Shown in pieces: positions 54,620-62,675 of a DNA stretch of 64,000 nucleotides (position 1 is the stretch's first letter; each line of letters starts with the position of its first letter). Under the pieces are notes generated by a model that worked only from the letters and a program-made list of their open reading frames with translations, was not told the DNA's origin and made no database searches. The stretch comes from Simiduia litorea (GTDB taxonomy: Bacteria > Pseudomonadota > Gammaproteobacteria > Pseudomonadales > Cellvibrionaceae), in contig NZ_AP031497.1 of assembly GCF_042853465.1 (NCBI RefSeq), positions 4,340,001 to 4,404,000 on the forward strand, in the 5' to 3' direction. Made by a program: the position numbers and the translations under genes.

Positions 54620-55139
54620 TTAAAACTCCATTTTTCTTGAGCTCGGATTCCATCCGAAGCAGGCGTTAAACATCTTTTTAGAGACCACCCCAATGGTCTC
54701 CTAAAAATGTACCTAGATGGGTATTGGAGCATAAAATATTACACGTCGTCATGCACCTTTCTGCCTAATATCTTATATCAATTAATTACTGATTTTGAAT
54801 TTCTAATTGTTTTTGGTTCTGTTGACGGGTATTCCGGTGCTCGGCGCTGCTACTACCACCCCTTGGATCAACGAGTAGGTCACGCTGATTAAAGGATCAG
54901 ACTACTTAAAGAACGCACTTTGGATTCAGGTAGATGGAGCCCATTGCGGATACTCTAGCGCGACGCGCTTTGTACATGCCAGATAGGATAATCAATCTCG
55001 ATTTTGTTCACAAAGGGACAATTAACTACCTCTATCGACGCTATTCAGAACTTTAACTTCTATTAAGATCATCCGCACTTTTAACGAAACTGCTCAATCC
55101 GCTGCCCGCCCGCCGGTCGTGAAACCATTTTCAATATTA
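54620..55139. other. region without a recognisable gene
   Basis: About 520 nt hold no ORF with convincing coding features on either strand. Several short frames are open (for example plus-strand 54707-54892, and minus-strand stretches at 54770-54960), but each is broken by stops and none shows a known motif. One hairpin is described separately. Together with the decayed genes downstream, this may be further gene debris. Confidence 0.5.
54675..54707. terminator. stem-loop with flanking A/T runs
   Basis: TTTTTAG-GACCA pairs with TGGTCTC-CTAAAAA (one bulged base) around a CCCCAA loop. The flanking T and A runs make it look like an intrinsic terminator usable from either side. It lies 56 nt upstream of the PEP-CTERM-like gene and could end transcription from the decayed genes at 55140-56218. 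Confidence 0.55.
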
Positions 55140-55493
55140 TCAATAAATTAGCGGTTTTTTAGTCGGAGCTTTTTCTCCATTAACACTACTGTACGTCCAC
55201 GTATCATGGTGAACGTAGATCATCTGGTACGCATTCCTCTAAAGCGAACACAGCACTTTCTGAGTTGGCGCGTAATATTCCAATACTACCAATCAATCCT
55301 TCCGTATATCACACACTAATCTTTAGTGTCGATTTAGCATAACCAAGACCTTTAGTGTTCCAAGCCCTGAAGTAAATTTTAGAGTCAGTACCCGTTTTTA
55401 CTGTGGTCTTAGTTCTAAAAATTGATTTTCTGCGCTGGCAAACAGCGGTAGAAAATACAGTAAAGTCACTTGCACTCTTGAGGATTTATTCAT
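55140..55493 (-). pseudogene. decayed gene for a small exported protein (putative periplasmic immunity protein)
   Basis: An ATG at 55493, 5 nt past the stop of the neighbouring decayed gene, opens a frame with a clear signal peptide (MNKSSRVQVTLLYFLPLFASA) that ends at a stop at 55398. Shifting frame near 55430 gives RTKTTVKTGTDSKIYFRAW and NTKGLGYAKSTLKISV, then a TGA at 55309-55311. The same frame continues with YTEGLIGSIGILRANSESAV and FALEEC. A further shift near 55230 gives YQMIYVHHDTWTYSSVNGEK and ends at a stop at 55140-55142. Reconstructed length is about 117 residues. Signal peptide, size and position just after a larger gene fit an immunity protein; no family is named. Alternative: sequencing indels. 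Confidence 0.6.
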
Positions 55494-55498
55494 AATTA

Positions 55499-56218
55499 TT
55501 ATCCACACTTTACGTTTGATATAGTTAACAGGCTCTGCACATCAGGCGGCACAACCACTGTGCCTGACCGCCAAGGAAATTGATTTAAAGGCATGGCTGC
55601 GTACAGCCCATAGAGGTATTCTTGATAGCAATGGGATTCGCATACGTTTCCGTACGAAAATAACCATACATGCATTCCCCCTCTCGACCTACCGAGTTCG
55701 AAGGGGATTTGCTTAAAGAGATCATAATCCACGGTGGTTTTCGTTGTGGCTTCGGTAGGTAGTTACAACTTTCCCCGGTGGCCTATAGTTAATAACATGA
55801 TGGCCAACCGGCACTTTTTCTACGCTGTAGCTACACGTCTTTTTTTACCTCATTGTAATAACTTAAAAAATGCTCGCCATCGCGATCTAAAGGGTGATTT
55901 ACATCTGGATTGTAGTAAATACCACTCCAGTTTTCGTGGTTTATCAAGTACTTCGCTAGTTCGGTACCCTTTTTACCCAATGTTCGCACTTTACTTGATA
56001 TAGCAGGCCGACCCGTTTGTTCAAATGCGTGCTTTATGCACCCAAATAGCCATAGTTATACAGTCTGAGGAAATGGAGTCTTTATATTTTGTTGGGTTTG
56101 ACTGTATCAGCTGACTAGCTACATGATTTTTCCAGCTGTCCAAAATATCCGTTACATTTTCAACCGCATACTTCAAGAATGTTTTAGTCAATAATTCAAC
56201 CCACCATTTCCTTGTCAC
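55499..56218 (-). pseudogene. decayed gene for a ~238-residue putative effector (Cys/His enzyme-like)
   Basis: Four successive frame segments join into one protein if one surplus base is removed near 56047, one in a 7-T run (plus strand) at 55840-55846, and one near 55763. Segment 1 (from GTG 56218) has RKWWVELLTKTFLKYAVEN and SDCITMA; segment 2 has IKHAFEQTGRPAISSKVRTL, GKKGTELAKYLINHENWSGI and NPDVNHPLDRDGEHFLSYYN; segment 3 has CSYSVEKVPVGHHVINYRPP; segment 4 has YDLFKQIPFELGRSRGGMHV, WLFSYGNVCESH and FPWRSGTVVVPPD, ending at 55499. No stop needs read-through. A Cys in segment 1 and a His in Gly-Gly-Met-His suggest a papain-like or amidase-like enzyme. There is no signal peptide. This is inference; family unknown to me. 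Confidence 0.6.
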
Positions 56219-56335
56219 ATCTAATTAATTAGTGCTAGTCTCGATCTACCTAACTGAATGGCCTGTCAATATTTAGAGCAGTAACAGATTATCCAGCTGT
56301 TCATGGAATGAATTTAGAGAGTATAGGGATATTAC

Positions 56336-58648
56336 ATGGAAACAGAATTTCGCGTCATTTTTAATGGTGAAATTGCTGAGGGCGAGGATCGCGACTCAGT
56401 TGCACTAAAGCTTTTGCCAATATTGGGTTTAGATATTAGTAAAACGGAGGCAGTTTTCTCCGGTAAAATGCTTGTGTTAAAAACAACGCAAAATCGCCAG
56501 CAAGCTGAGAAGGTAGTTGCGTATCTTGCCCGCACAGGTGCTGTTGCCCATATTGAGCGGGCCCCAGAATCCGATACTGCGCCCACCGCAACGAATGAAG
56601 ATCCCACACCTGAAGCTGCTATTCTTAGCCCCACAAAACCTAAAATCACCATCACTGAAAGTAGCGACGAGAAACCCTCTCGGATAGTTCAGCGGCTTTC
56701 TCGATTCAAAGAGCGCCTGCAGTATCGCTTTGACACCTTCATGGCGAAAGGGAGCTCTTCTTCTTTTAAGGCCTTATTAATTGTTTTTCTTGGATTTTTT
56801 GGAATCATCGCATGCATCAGGGCCGGCGTTCGATGGCTATCGCCAGATACCGTTCAGCAGTACGCCGATTTGGGCGTTTTGGGGAATATTTACGTCACCT
56901 TTCTGCAACTTACCGACCCTGGCAATATGGCTCAGGATATTTTGTCCTCTGGATGGTATAAGTTTTTTGCCATCTTGGCCGGTATAGCAGGCGTCATCTT
57001 GTTATCGGCACTTATAGCGGTGATAACCACAGCGCTTGATCAAAAATTGGCCGAATTGAAGCGTGGCCGCTCTAAAACGCTGGAGCAAGGTCACACCTTG
57101 ATAATTGGCTGGGACGAAGAACGCGTGGTTGAAATTTTACGCGAGCTGATCTGGGCTAATGAAAGCGAAAACGATGCCTGTGTGGTCATTCTTGCCGAGC
57201 AAGACAAGCAACTAATGGATGAAGTGCTAAGAATGCGGTTACCTAATACGGCGTCTACTCGCATTGTGACGCGGTCTGGTTCCGGCACCCTGTTATCCAA
57301 TTTAGACAGAGTCAATCTGACCACCGCTAAATCAGTTATTATTCTCGCAGCTTGTGCCGATACGGCATCATACGAAAATAAGATTCGCAGCGATGCCATG
57401 TCAATTCAGACACTTTTGGCGGTCACTACAAAAAGTCAGCTGAAAGAGAATTACGCGGTAGTCGCGGAGGTATTTAACGAAACATACCGTGAGATCATCA
57501 AGACTACCTTTCCCGACTACGTAGTTACCTTAGATTCAAGCGATATTTTAGCGAAACTGATGGTCCAAACCTCCCGCTCAGTGGGTCTTTCGGTCGTTTA
57601 TAGTGAAATTCTTTCATTTGATGGCTGCGAGCTTTATTTTCATACTGCTGAGTGGCGCGACACGCGATTCGGTGACTTAGCCTATCACTTCGAAGATGGT
57701 GTACCTATTGGCGTTCGAGATGCTAACGGAAAGCTTCTGGTTAATCCGTCGCAGTGCTACCAGATGAAGTCAGGTGATGAAATTCTAATCGTCGCCGACG
57801 ACGATTCAACCATAAAGTTTGAACCAGATCCGATATATATCGCTCAGGACTTTCCACTTAGTGACAGACGTTTGAAGCAGATGACTGAATGTGAACTCAT
57901 CATCGGATGGAACCATAAGGCTCGCGGTGTACTTAGCGAGTTTTCAGACTACGTTGCATCAGGAAGTGAAATCGATGTAGTGATTTATAATGCTACTGAA
58001 GCAGAGCGACGTGAAGTCGAAGAAATCAATGCCGAGCTCGGTAATATAAAAATCAATTTGATGGACATAAACCCCTTAGATAGAAGCCAGCTCATTGCTC
58101 TTCAATTGGAGCGCTATGGTACAGTTATCGTATTGGCCAGTGCACGATTGCATTCAGATACCAAAACAATCGACTCTGAGAATATCGTAACGCTTTTATT
58201 GTTGAGAAGCATTTTTGAGGAAATGGACAAAGTTCGCGAAACCAAATTGATTACCGAAGTGTTGGAAAGCCAAAACCACGCGTTAATTGCTCAGGCTGGC
58301 GTCAAAGACATGATTATATCCAGTAGGTTGGTTAGTATGATCACCGCGCAAATTTCAGAAAGTCCTGGGATAAAGGAAGTCTACGACGATATCTTTGAAG
58401 AAGATGGGTCAGAGATCTATTTAAAGCCTGTATCTCTTTATTTCGATGATATACCAGAGCAAGTCTCCTTCGCTGATTTAATCGCAATTGCACAAAAACG
58501 CAATGAATCCTGTTTTGGCGTTAAAATAAAGGCGCTTGAAAACAATCAGGATAAAAACAACGGCGTAATACTTATCCCTCCTAAAGATCATCTCTTTCAA
58601 TTATGTCCAGAAGATTGCCTAGTAGTGGTTGCCGAAGACGAGCTTTAA
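56336..58648 (+). CDS. CASTOR/POLLUX-like ion channel with fused N-terminal domain
   Basis: The 770-residue protein has three parts. Residues 1-78 form a small alpha/beta domain (FRVIFNGEIAEGEDRDSVAL, VFSGKMLVLKTTQN, VAYLARTGAVAHIE) found at the N-terminus of other bacterial membrane proteins but without a known role. Two transmembrane helices (about 143-165 and 206-233) enclose a pore-like stretch with LQLTDPGNMAQD. Two RCK-type Rossmann domains follow (GHTLIIGWDEERVVEILREL from about 252; CELIIGWNHKARGVLSEF from about 519), the CASTOR/POLLUX arrangement. Such proteins are cation channels gated by cytosolic ligands in plants; bacterial members are little studied. The next gene starts 31 nt downstream. 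Confidence 0.85.
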   Translation: METEFRVIFNGEIAEGEDRDSVALKLLPILGLDISKTEAVFSGKMLVLKTTQNRQQAEKVVAYLARTGAVAHIERAPESDTAPTATNEDPTPEAAILSPTKPKITITESSDEKPSRIVQRLSRFKERLQYRFDTFMAKGSSSSFKALLIVFLGFFGIIACIRAGVRWLSPDTVQQYADLGVLGNIYVTFLQLTDPGNMAQDILSSGWYKFFAILAGIAGVILLSALIAVITTALDQKLAELKRGRSKTLEQGHTLIIGWDEERVVEILRELIWANESENDACVVILAEQDKQLMDEVLRMRLPNTASTRIVTRSGSGTLLSNLDRVNLTTAKSVIILAACADTASYENKIRSDAMSIQTLLAVTTKSQLKENYAVVAEVFNETYREIIKTTFPDYVVTLDSSDILAKLMVQTSRSVGLSVVYSEILSFDGCELYFHTAEWRDTRFGDLAYHFEDGVPIGVRDANGKLLVNPSQCYQMKSGDEILIVADDDSTIKFEPDPIYIAQDFPLSDRRLKQMTECELIIGWNHKARGVLSEFSDYVASGSEIDVVIYNATEAERREVEEINAELGNIKINLMDINPLDRSQLIALQLERYGTVIVLASARLHSDTKTIDSENIVTLLLLRSIFEEMDKVRETKLITEVLESQNHALIAQAGVKDMIISSRLVSMITAQISESPGIKEVYDDIFEEDGSEIYLKPVSLYFDDIPEQVSFADLIAIAQKRNESCFGVKIKALENNQDKNNGVILIPPKDHLFQLCPEDCLVVVAEDEL

Positions 58649-58679
58649 TATAAATTATAATGCAGAGTGAATTAGAACG

Positions 58680-59705
58680 ATGAAATATTGGTTAGACAAA
58701 GAATCCGAGACTAACAACGCCATCTTGGTTAATAAAAGTGGCATTGCTATATCTTCTTGTGACAAAGAATCTTATGAAAAAGTTGAATCACAACTAGCGT
58801 CAAAGGTTAATCCATTCGAAATATTCGGTACTGATGATCTACTAACGATTCCATTCTCTAAAATTCAAAGTATAACCTGCCGTAGTACAGATGACGACAT
58901 TACAGTATCTTACAAAGCAAAAAAAGATATCGAGGAGGAGACGCTGTACTTCAAAAGTACAGCCGAAGTGGATGAGTTTATTCAAGCTCTTGATTCTTAC
59001 GCACCTAGCCATTTGGTTAAAAATGTATACCAACAACCAGCTATCGTTGCCACTCTAAGTCCGATATTAAGCTTAGCTTTTGGATTCGCGCTAACTTACG
59101 TTTACTTCAATAAGTTTCGTTGGCTTGCCATTATCATTGGCGGCATTTGGATAGCAGGTAGTTTATTTACACTTGTCCAACGCGCTAAAAATCCACCATT
59201 GATCACGCGTTGGAAACCGGACGGTAAGTACGCAAGAAAAATGTGGAACGGTATCAAAACCGGCGTTTCTTACGCCGTAGCCATTTTTGTAGCACTAGCT
59301 TTCTCCCTAAAGTTTCCCGATAGCTACGGTGAAAAAAGCCTCTACACCCATGTTCTAGAGGATGATATGAAAATTGAAGACGTAGAGAAATACTTGAGCC
59401 GGGGCGCGAATATTGACTATGTCGATAGAGATGGAGATACCGCTTTGTTGATGGCTATCTATAACGAAAACGAAGCGCTTGCCATCGCACTTATTGAGGC
59501 CGGTGCTAGCTTGAAATCCTTATCCGAAGTCGATGGAGAGACACCGTTACACTATGCTATAAACTATGGTGCTTCTGTTGCCGTCGTACAGTCTATGGTT
59601 AAACACGGAGCAAGTTTAGATATTTTGTTTGACGATCAAAATTTAGTCGAGTACGTTCGTGAATTAGATAATCCTGAACTCTTAGCAATATTCGAGCGTA
59701 AGTAA
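58680..59705 (+). CDS. membrane protein with PH-like N-terminus and C-terminal ankyrin repeats
   Basis: The 341-residue protein has a soluble N-terminal part (1-110) with a strand pattern like bacterial PH domains (LLTIPFSKIQSITC, ITVSYKAKKDIEEETLYFKS). Two to three hydrophobic segments follow (about 120-165 and 193-212). The C-terminal 110 residues carry two and a half ankyrin repeats: ANIDYVDRDGDTALLMAIYN, GASLKSLSEVDGETPLHYAI, HGASLDILFDDQNLVEYV. It is not recognised as a named family. It lies 31 nt downstream of the ion channel gene on the same strand, so they probably form an operon and may work together at the membrane. Confidence 0.75.
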   Translation: MKYWLDKESETNNAILVNKSGIAISSCDKESYEKVESQLASKVNPFEIFGTDDLLTIPFSKIQSITCRSTDDDITVSYKAKKDIEEETLYFKSTAEVDEFIQALDSYAPSHLVKNVYQQPAIVATLSPILSLAFGFALTYVYFNKFRWLAIIIGGIWIAGSLFTLVQRAKNPPLITRWKPDGKYARKMWNGIKTGVSYAVAIFVALAFSLKFPDSYGEKSLYTHVLEDDMKIEDVEKYLSRGANIDYVDRDGDTALLMAIYNENEALAIALIEAGASLKSLSEVDGETPLHYAINYGASVAVVQSMVKHGASLDILFDDQNLVEYVRELDNPELLAIFERK

Positions 59706-59748
59706 GGAATCAATGATTTAACAGTGGCAACTTAAGGGCTCACTATAA

Positions 59749-60498
59749 TTACATAGTGGAGCTGCCAAAAAGCACGTTGAATTTTTCGCTTTTTACAAAG
59801 AGCGTCATGTTGCTTCGATATATCTTCAGAAACTCTGGCGATACATTTTTGCAAAGTAGAGCGTCTTCATGGATGACAATAGGGTTGGACTTGGAATATG
59901 GAAAAACCGACAGATTTCTATTTTTAAAATAGAGCAGTGCATCGGGGGTATAGGCAGCTACGGCGTCAACTCTGTTAAGTTCCAGCATTTTGAATAAGCT
60001 ATCGAAATCCTGAACTTGAACAGTGGTAATATTTAATGCCTTTATGTTTTTTATAAACGTTTTGCCAAACGACATTCCCGCTTGTAGAGCAATTGTTTTA
60101 CCGGCCAACATGTCTACATTTTTGATTGGCTCTCTATCTTTTTGAGAAAATAGGTAAGCCACTGCTGAATTGTATGCCGGTAACTGGATAGCACCAAGTG
60201 TTTCGGCATAGTCGTAAAATTCTGGGTTGTCGTTCATCGGGCTTAGGCAGCAGATTTTGCACTGTTCAAACATGCGCAATGCGCGTTTCGGAGGTGCTAC
60301 CTGATAGGAATAATGAAATTCATGAGGCAGCACTTCGGATAAGACGCTATCGTATTTGCCCATTTTGTCATCTTGGTGGAGCCCCTCGATTTTATAGGTA
60401 ATAATTTGAATTTTTTCTGCAGAAAAACAACAAATTCCAAAAGTTGTCGATAACAAAAGTATCGCCACATTTAAGAAAAGGCACCTTTGTAACGCCAT
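59749..60498 (-). CDS. periplasmic solute-binding protein, family 3-like
   Basis: The 249-residue protein has a signal peptide (MALQRCLFLNVAILLLSTTF, cleavage after CFS or nearby). The rest resembles bacterial extracellular solute-binding proteins of family 3: IQIITYKIEGLHQDDKMGKY, VLSEVLPHEFHYSYQVAPPK, MLAGKTIALQAGMSFGKTFI (the Gly-x-x-x-Gly loop region), and LFKMLELNRVDAVAAYTPDA. No permease or ATPase gene is near, and unlike transport proteins it lacks a lipobox, so it may act as a sensor-type orphan. The substrate is unknown. Confidence 0.72.
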   Translation of the reverse strand: MALQRCLFLNVAILLLSTTFGICCFSAEKIQIITYKIEGLHQDDKMGKYDSVLSEVLPHEFHYSYQVAPPKRALRMFEQCKICCLSPMNDNPEFYDYAETLGAIQLPAYNSAVAYLFSQKDREPIKNVDMLAGKTIALQAGMSFGKTFIKNIKALNITTVQVQDFDSLFKMLELNRVDAVAAYTPDALLYFKNRNLSVFPYSKSNPIVIHEDALLCKNVSPEFLKIYRSNMTLFVKSEKFNVLFGSSTM

Positions 60499-60727
60499 TT
60501 ATTACATTTCCATAGGTGCAAATTTGATAGAGCGACTTAATAAGTCATTGCTTATATGCCATTCTTGCTGATTGGCTATTATCAAAACAATACTTGAGCA
60601 ACTCGATATTTATCTTCTGATCGATATCAGTGCTACATTTAATATTTTTGAAAAATCACTCAACATTCCAAATTAACTATTTTTTAACTCGAAACCCTAA
60701 TTTTCCGATTATTTGACAAAAACTTGT

Positions 60728-62410
60728 TTAAACGTAGTACACAAATATATAAACACTTAGCAATATTGCAATCCACATCGCCGTCATACTTATAGTCCAA
60801 GACCGACCAAAAAGTCCGTTGACTCCAAAGTAGCGGGTTGTAAATTGTGCAAGATCCAACGCGTTTTTCGCCTTAAATTTATGCCAGACTTTCTCCAAAG
60901 TTGACAACAAATTCAAAATACACGTGCCGGTTGCAGGCATAAAACGGCGCCATAGCCAATCAAAATCAAGGGTTATTGTCAGTGTTCTTTTCATTAACGG
61001 CAATAAAAGGAAGAATGCTAAGCCCGAGAACAACAATAGCTGCAAATAGAACAACACCTTTCCTAACGAGTAAGGAACATAGCTCATGGAATAGGGCAGG
61101 TGCTGATAAATTGCTTCGGGGTACATACCTAAACCAAGACACGCCAATGAAAATAGAACCATCGCCAATGCCATATTCCAAGGGGCATCTTTAGGGCGAA
61201 GCCCGGAATCTTTTTGAAAGAATACAAACCAAGGAAATTTAATACCCGCGTGTAAAAACACACCCGCCGACGCGGCAGCCAGGCAAAAATAAACAAATAC
61301 CATGCCCTGCGTCATGGCTGCTTCAGAAATCAACGCTTTGCTAATAAAGCCGGAGGTAAGTGGAAAGCTAGATATGGAAAGGGCACCGATAATTCCGCAA
61401 ATGCATGTAACTGGCATAGTTCGAAACAAGCCACCTAGATCCGTACACTTGCGCATTCCCGTTCGATACAATACGACACCCGCGCTCATAAAAAGCAGCC
61501 CTTTGTATATGATATGTGCGAATGCGTGTGCTGCGGCTCCATTTAGGGCAAGCTCTGTTCCTATGCCGACAGCGCAAACCATAAACCCAACCTGATTAAC
61601 AATGGAGTAGGCGAGAATTCGCCGCGCATCGTTTTCCAGCAACGCATAAATAATGCCGTAGAAGATCATGTAGATGCCTACAGCAATCAGTATCGGCTCG
61701 CCGGGAAATAGAAGGATTAAAGCCAGTACCGCCGCTTTCGTCGTAAAGGCAGAGAGAAATACAGTGCCGGTGGCCGTAGCTTCCGGATATGCATCTGAAA
61801 GCCAAGCTGAAACCGGCGGGGCTGCTGCATTAATCAACACACCGATTAAAATTAGCCAGGTGGCCACACTATCGGCGCGCATTGCGACAACATCAATTGT
61901 GCCCTCCTGCATCGCAACACCTGCGATCCCCACCATTAATATCACGCCACCTAGAAAATGCATCAAGGCATATCGCAAACCAGCCGCTCGTGATTGTTCG
62001 GTTCCCCCACACCACACGACTATCGTTGAGAAGATGGCCATTACTTCCCAAAAAATAAACAGTGTTAGTAAGTCACCTGCAAAGGCAACACCGAGTGCAC
62101 CACCTGCATAGGCAAATGCGGCTGAAAGCTCTAAAGCTTTCGCGTGGCGGAACGCATATAGGCCACCTACAAAAGTCATTAGCGCAAAGATGGTGGCAAA
62201 TAGGCGTCGTAATTTTCCTCCTTCTACCGGTTCAATTGCCTGATCCATAAAAGTAAAGCTAAGTGATACACCGTCTGGCACCTGCCAAACGAACCAAAGC
62301 GCAAACAGTGGCGCTAATAACACTACGCTAATTCGTACTAAACCTCGTGTAAGCGCGATCAGCGCAGAACCAAGAAACAGAATCAGCGCAGGGGGTAGAA
62401 CTTCAATCAT
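60728..62410 (-). CDS. Mrp/complex I-type proton-translocating antiporter subunit (MrpD/NuoN-like)
   Basis: From the ATG at 62410 (GGTGGA about 8 nt upstream) the protein has 560 residues and about fourteen hydrophobic helices. It has proton-antiporter core text: LFIFWEVMAIFSTIVVWCGG (the helix Glu in WE of the Proton_antipo_M family), RYALMHFLGGVILMVG, FTTKAAVLALILLFPGEP and ILAYSIVNQVGFMVCAVG, where the Lys and the LAYSS-like segment form the proton path. It belongs with the next upstream genes of the same operon. Cation partner (Na+ or H+ only) cannot be told. Confidence 0.87.
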   Translation of the reverse strand: MIEVLPPALILFLGSALIALTRGLVRISVVLLAPLFALWFVWQVPDGVSLSFTFMDQAIEPVEGGKLRRLFATIFALMTFVGGLYAFRHAKALELSAAFAYAGGALGVAFAGDLLTLFIFWEVMAIFSTIVVWCGGTEQSRAAGLRYALMHFLGGVILMVGIAGVAMQEGTIDVVAMRADSVATWLILIGVLINAAAPPVSAWLSDAYPEATATGTVFLSAFTTKAAVLALILLFPGEPILIAVGIYMIFYGIIYALLENDARRILAYSIVNQVGFMVCAVGIGTELALNGAAAHAFAHIIYKGLLFMSAGVVLYRTGMRKCTDLGGLFRTMPVTCICGIIGALSISSFPLTSGFISKALISEAAMTQGMVFVYFCLAAASAGVFLHAGIKFPWFVFFQKDSGLRPKDAPWNMALAMVLFSLACLGLGMYPEAIYQHLPYSMSYVPYSLGKVLFYLQLLLFSGLAFFLLLPLMKRTLTITLDFDWLWRRFMPATGTCILNLLSTLEKVWHKFKAKNALDLAQFTTRYFGVNGLFGRSWTISMTAMWIAILLSVYIFVYYV

Positions 62411-62675
62411 CTGAATTTCCACCTTGATAGAAATTGTCGTCGCGTTTGATAAAACGCCCTAAACCTTTTGCGACGAGTACCATCGCGACACAACATAAGA
62501 ACCCAAACACAGCGCCAAAACCCAGCCAGCCATCGACGACGAAATAGCCCTTAATCTTTATGAAAAACTGTAAAAAGACTGTTAGCGCTAACAATATACT
62601 TCCTCCTATCCAGAGTCCGCGAATTGTTGAAGGGCGTACTAACCAATGATCACTGTTTTGTTGGTTGGAATTCAT
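62403..62675 (-). CDS. small membrane protein of the antiporter operon
   Basis: From the ATG at 62675 the protein has 90 residues with two transmembrane helices (about residues 20-40 and 50-70: GGSILLALTVFLQFFIKI and FGAVFGFLCCVAMVLVAK). The start overlaps the preceding gene by one base (TAATG) and the end overlaps the next gene's ATG, so all three are translationally linked. Small subunits of this kind occur in Mrp-like operons of marine bacteria; the function is not known to me. The frame open to 62729 is rejected for this reason. Confidence 0.75.
   Translation of the reverse strand: MNSNQQNSDHWLVRPSTIRGLWIGGSILLALTVFLQFFIKIKGYFVVDGWLGFGAVFGFLCCVAMVLVAKGLGRFIKRDDNFYQGGNSDD

Noticed and set aside
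54660..54672. Integron attC-like core (GTTAAAC)
   Set aside because: No matching inverse core at the usual distance and no integrase or cassette array in the window.
54707..54892. Plus-strand open frame of 61 codons
   Set aside because: No ribosome binding site, composition or motif supports it, and it begins inside a terminator-like hairpin.
55734..56003. Plus-strand open frame of 89 codons
   Set aside because: It lies antisense to the rebuilt decayed effector gene, lacks a ribosome binding site and has no recognisable motif; the minus strand explains the coding signal better.
55499..56218. Programmed ribosomal frameshifting as an explanation for the broken effector frames
   Set aside because: Three separate shifts would be needed, only one at a homopolymer, and the partner gene is also broken; decay or sequencing indels are simpler.
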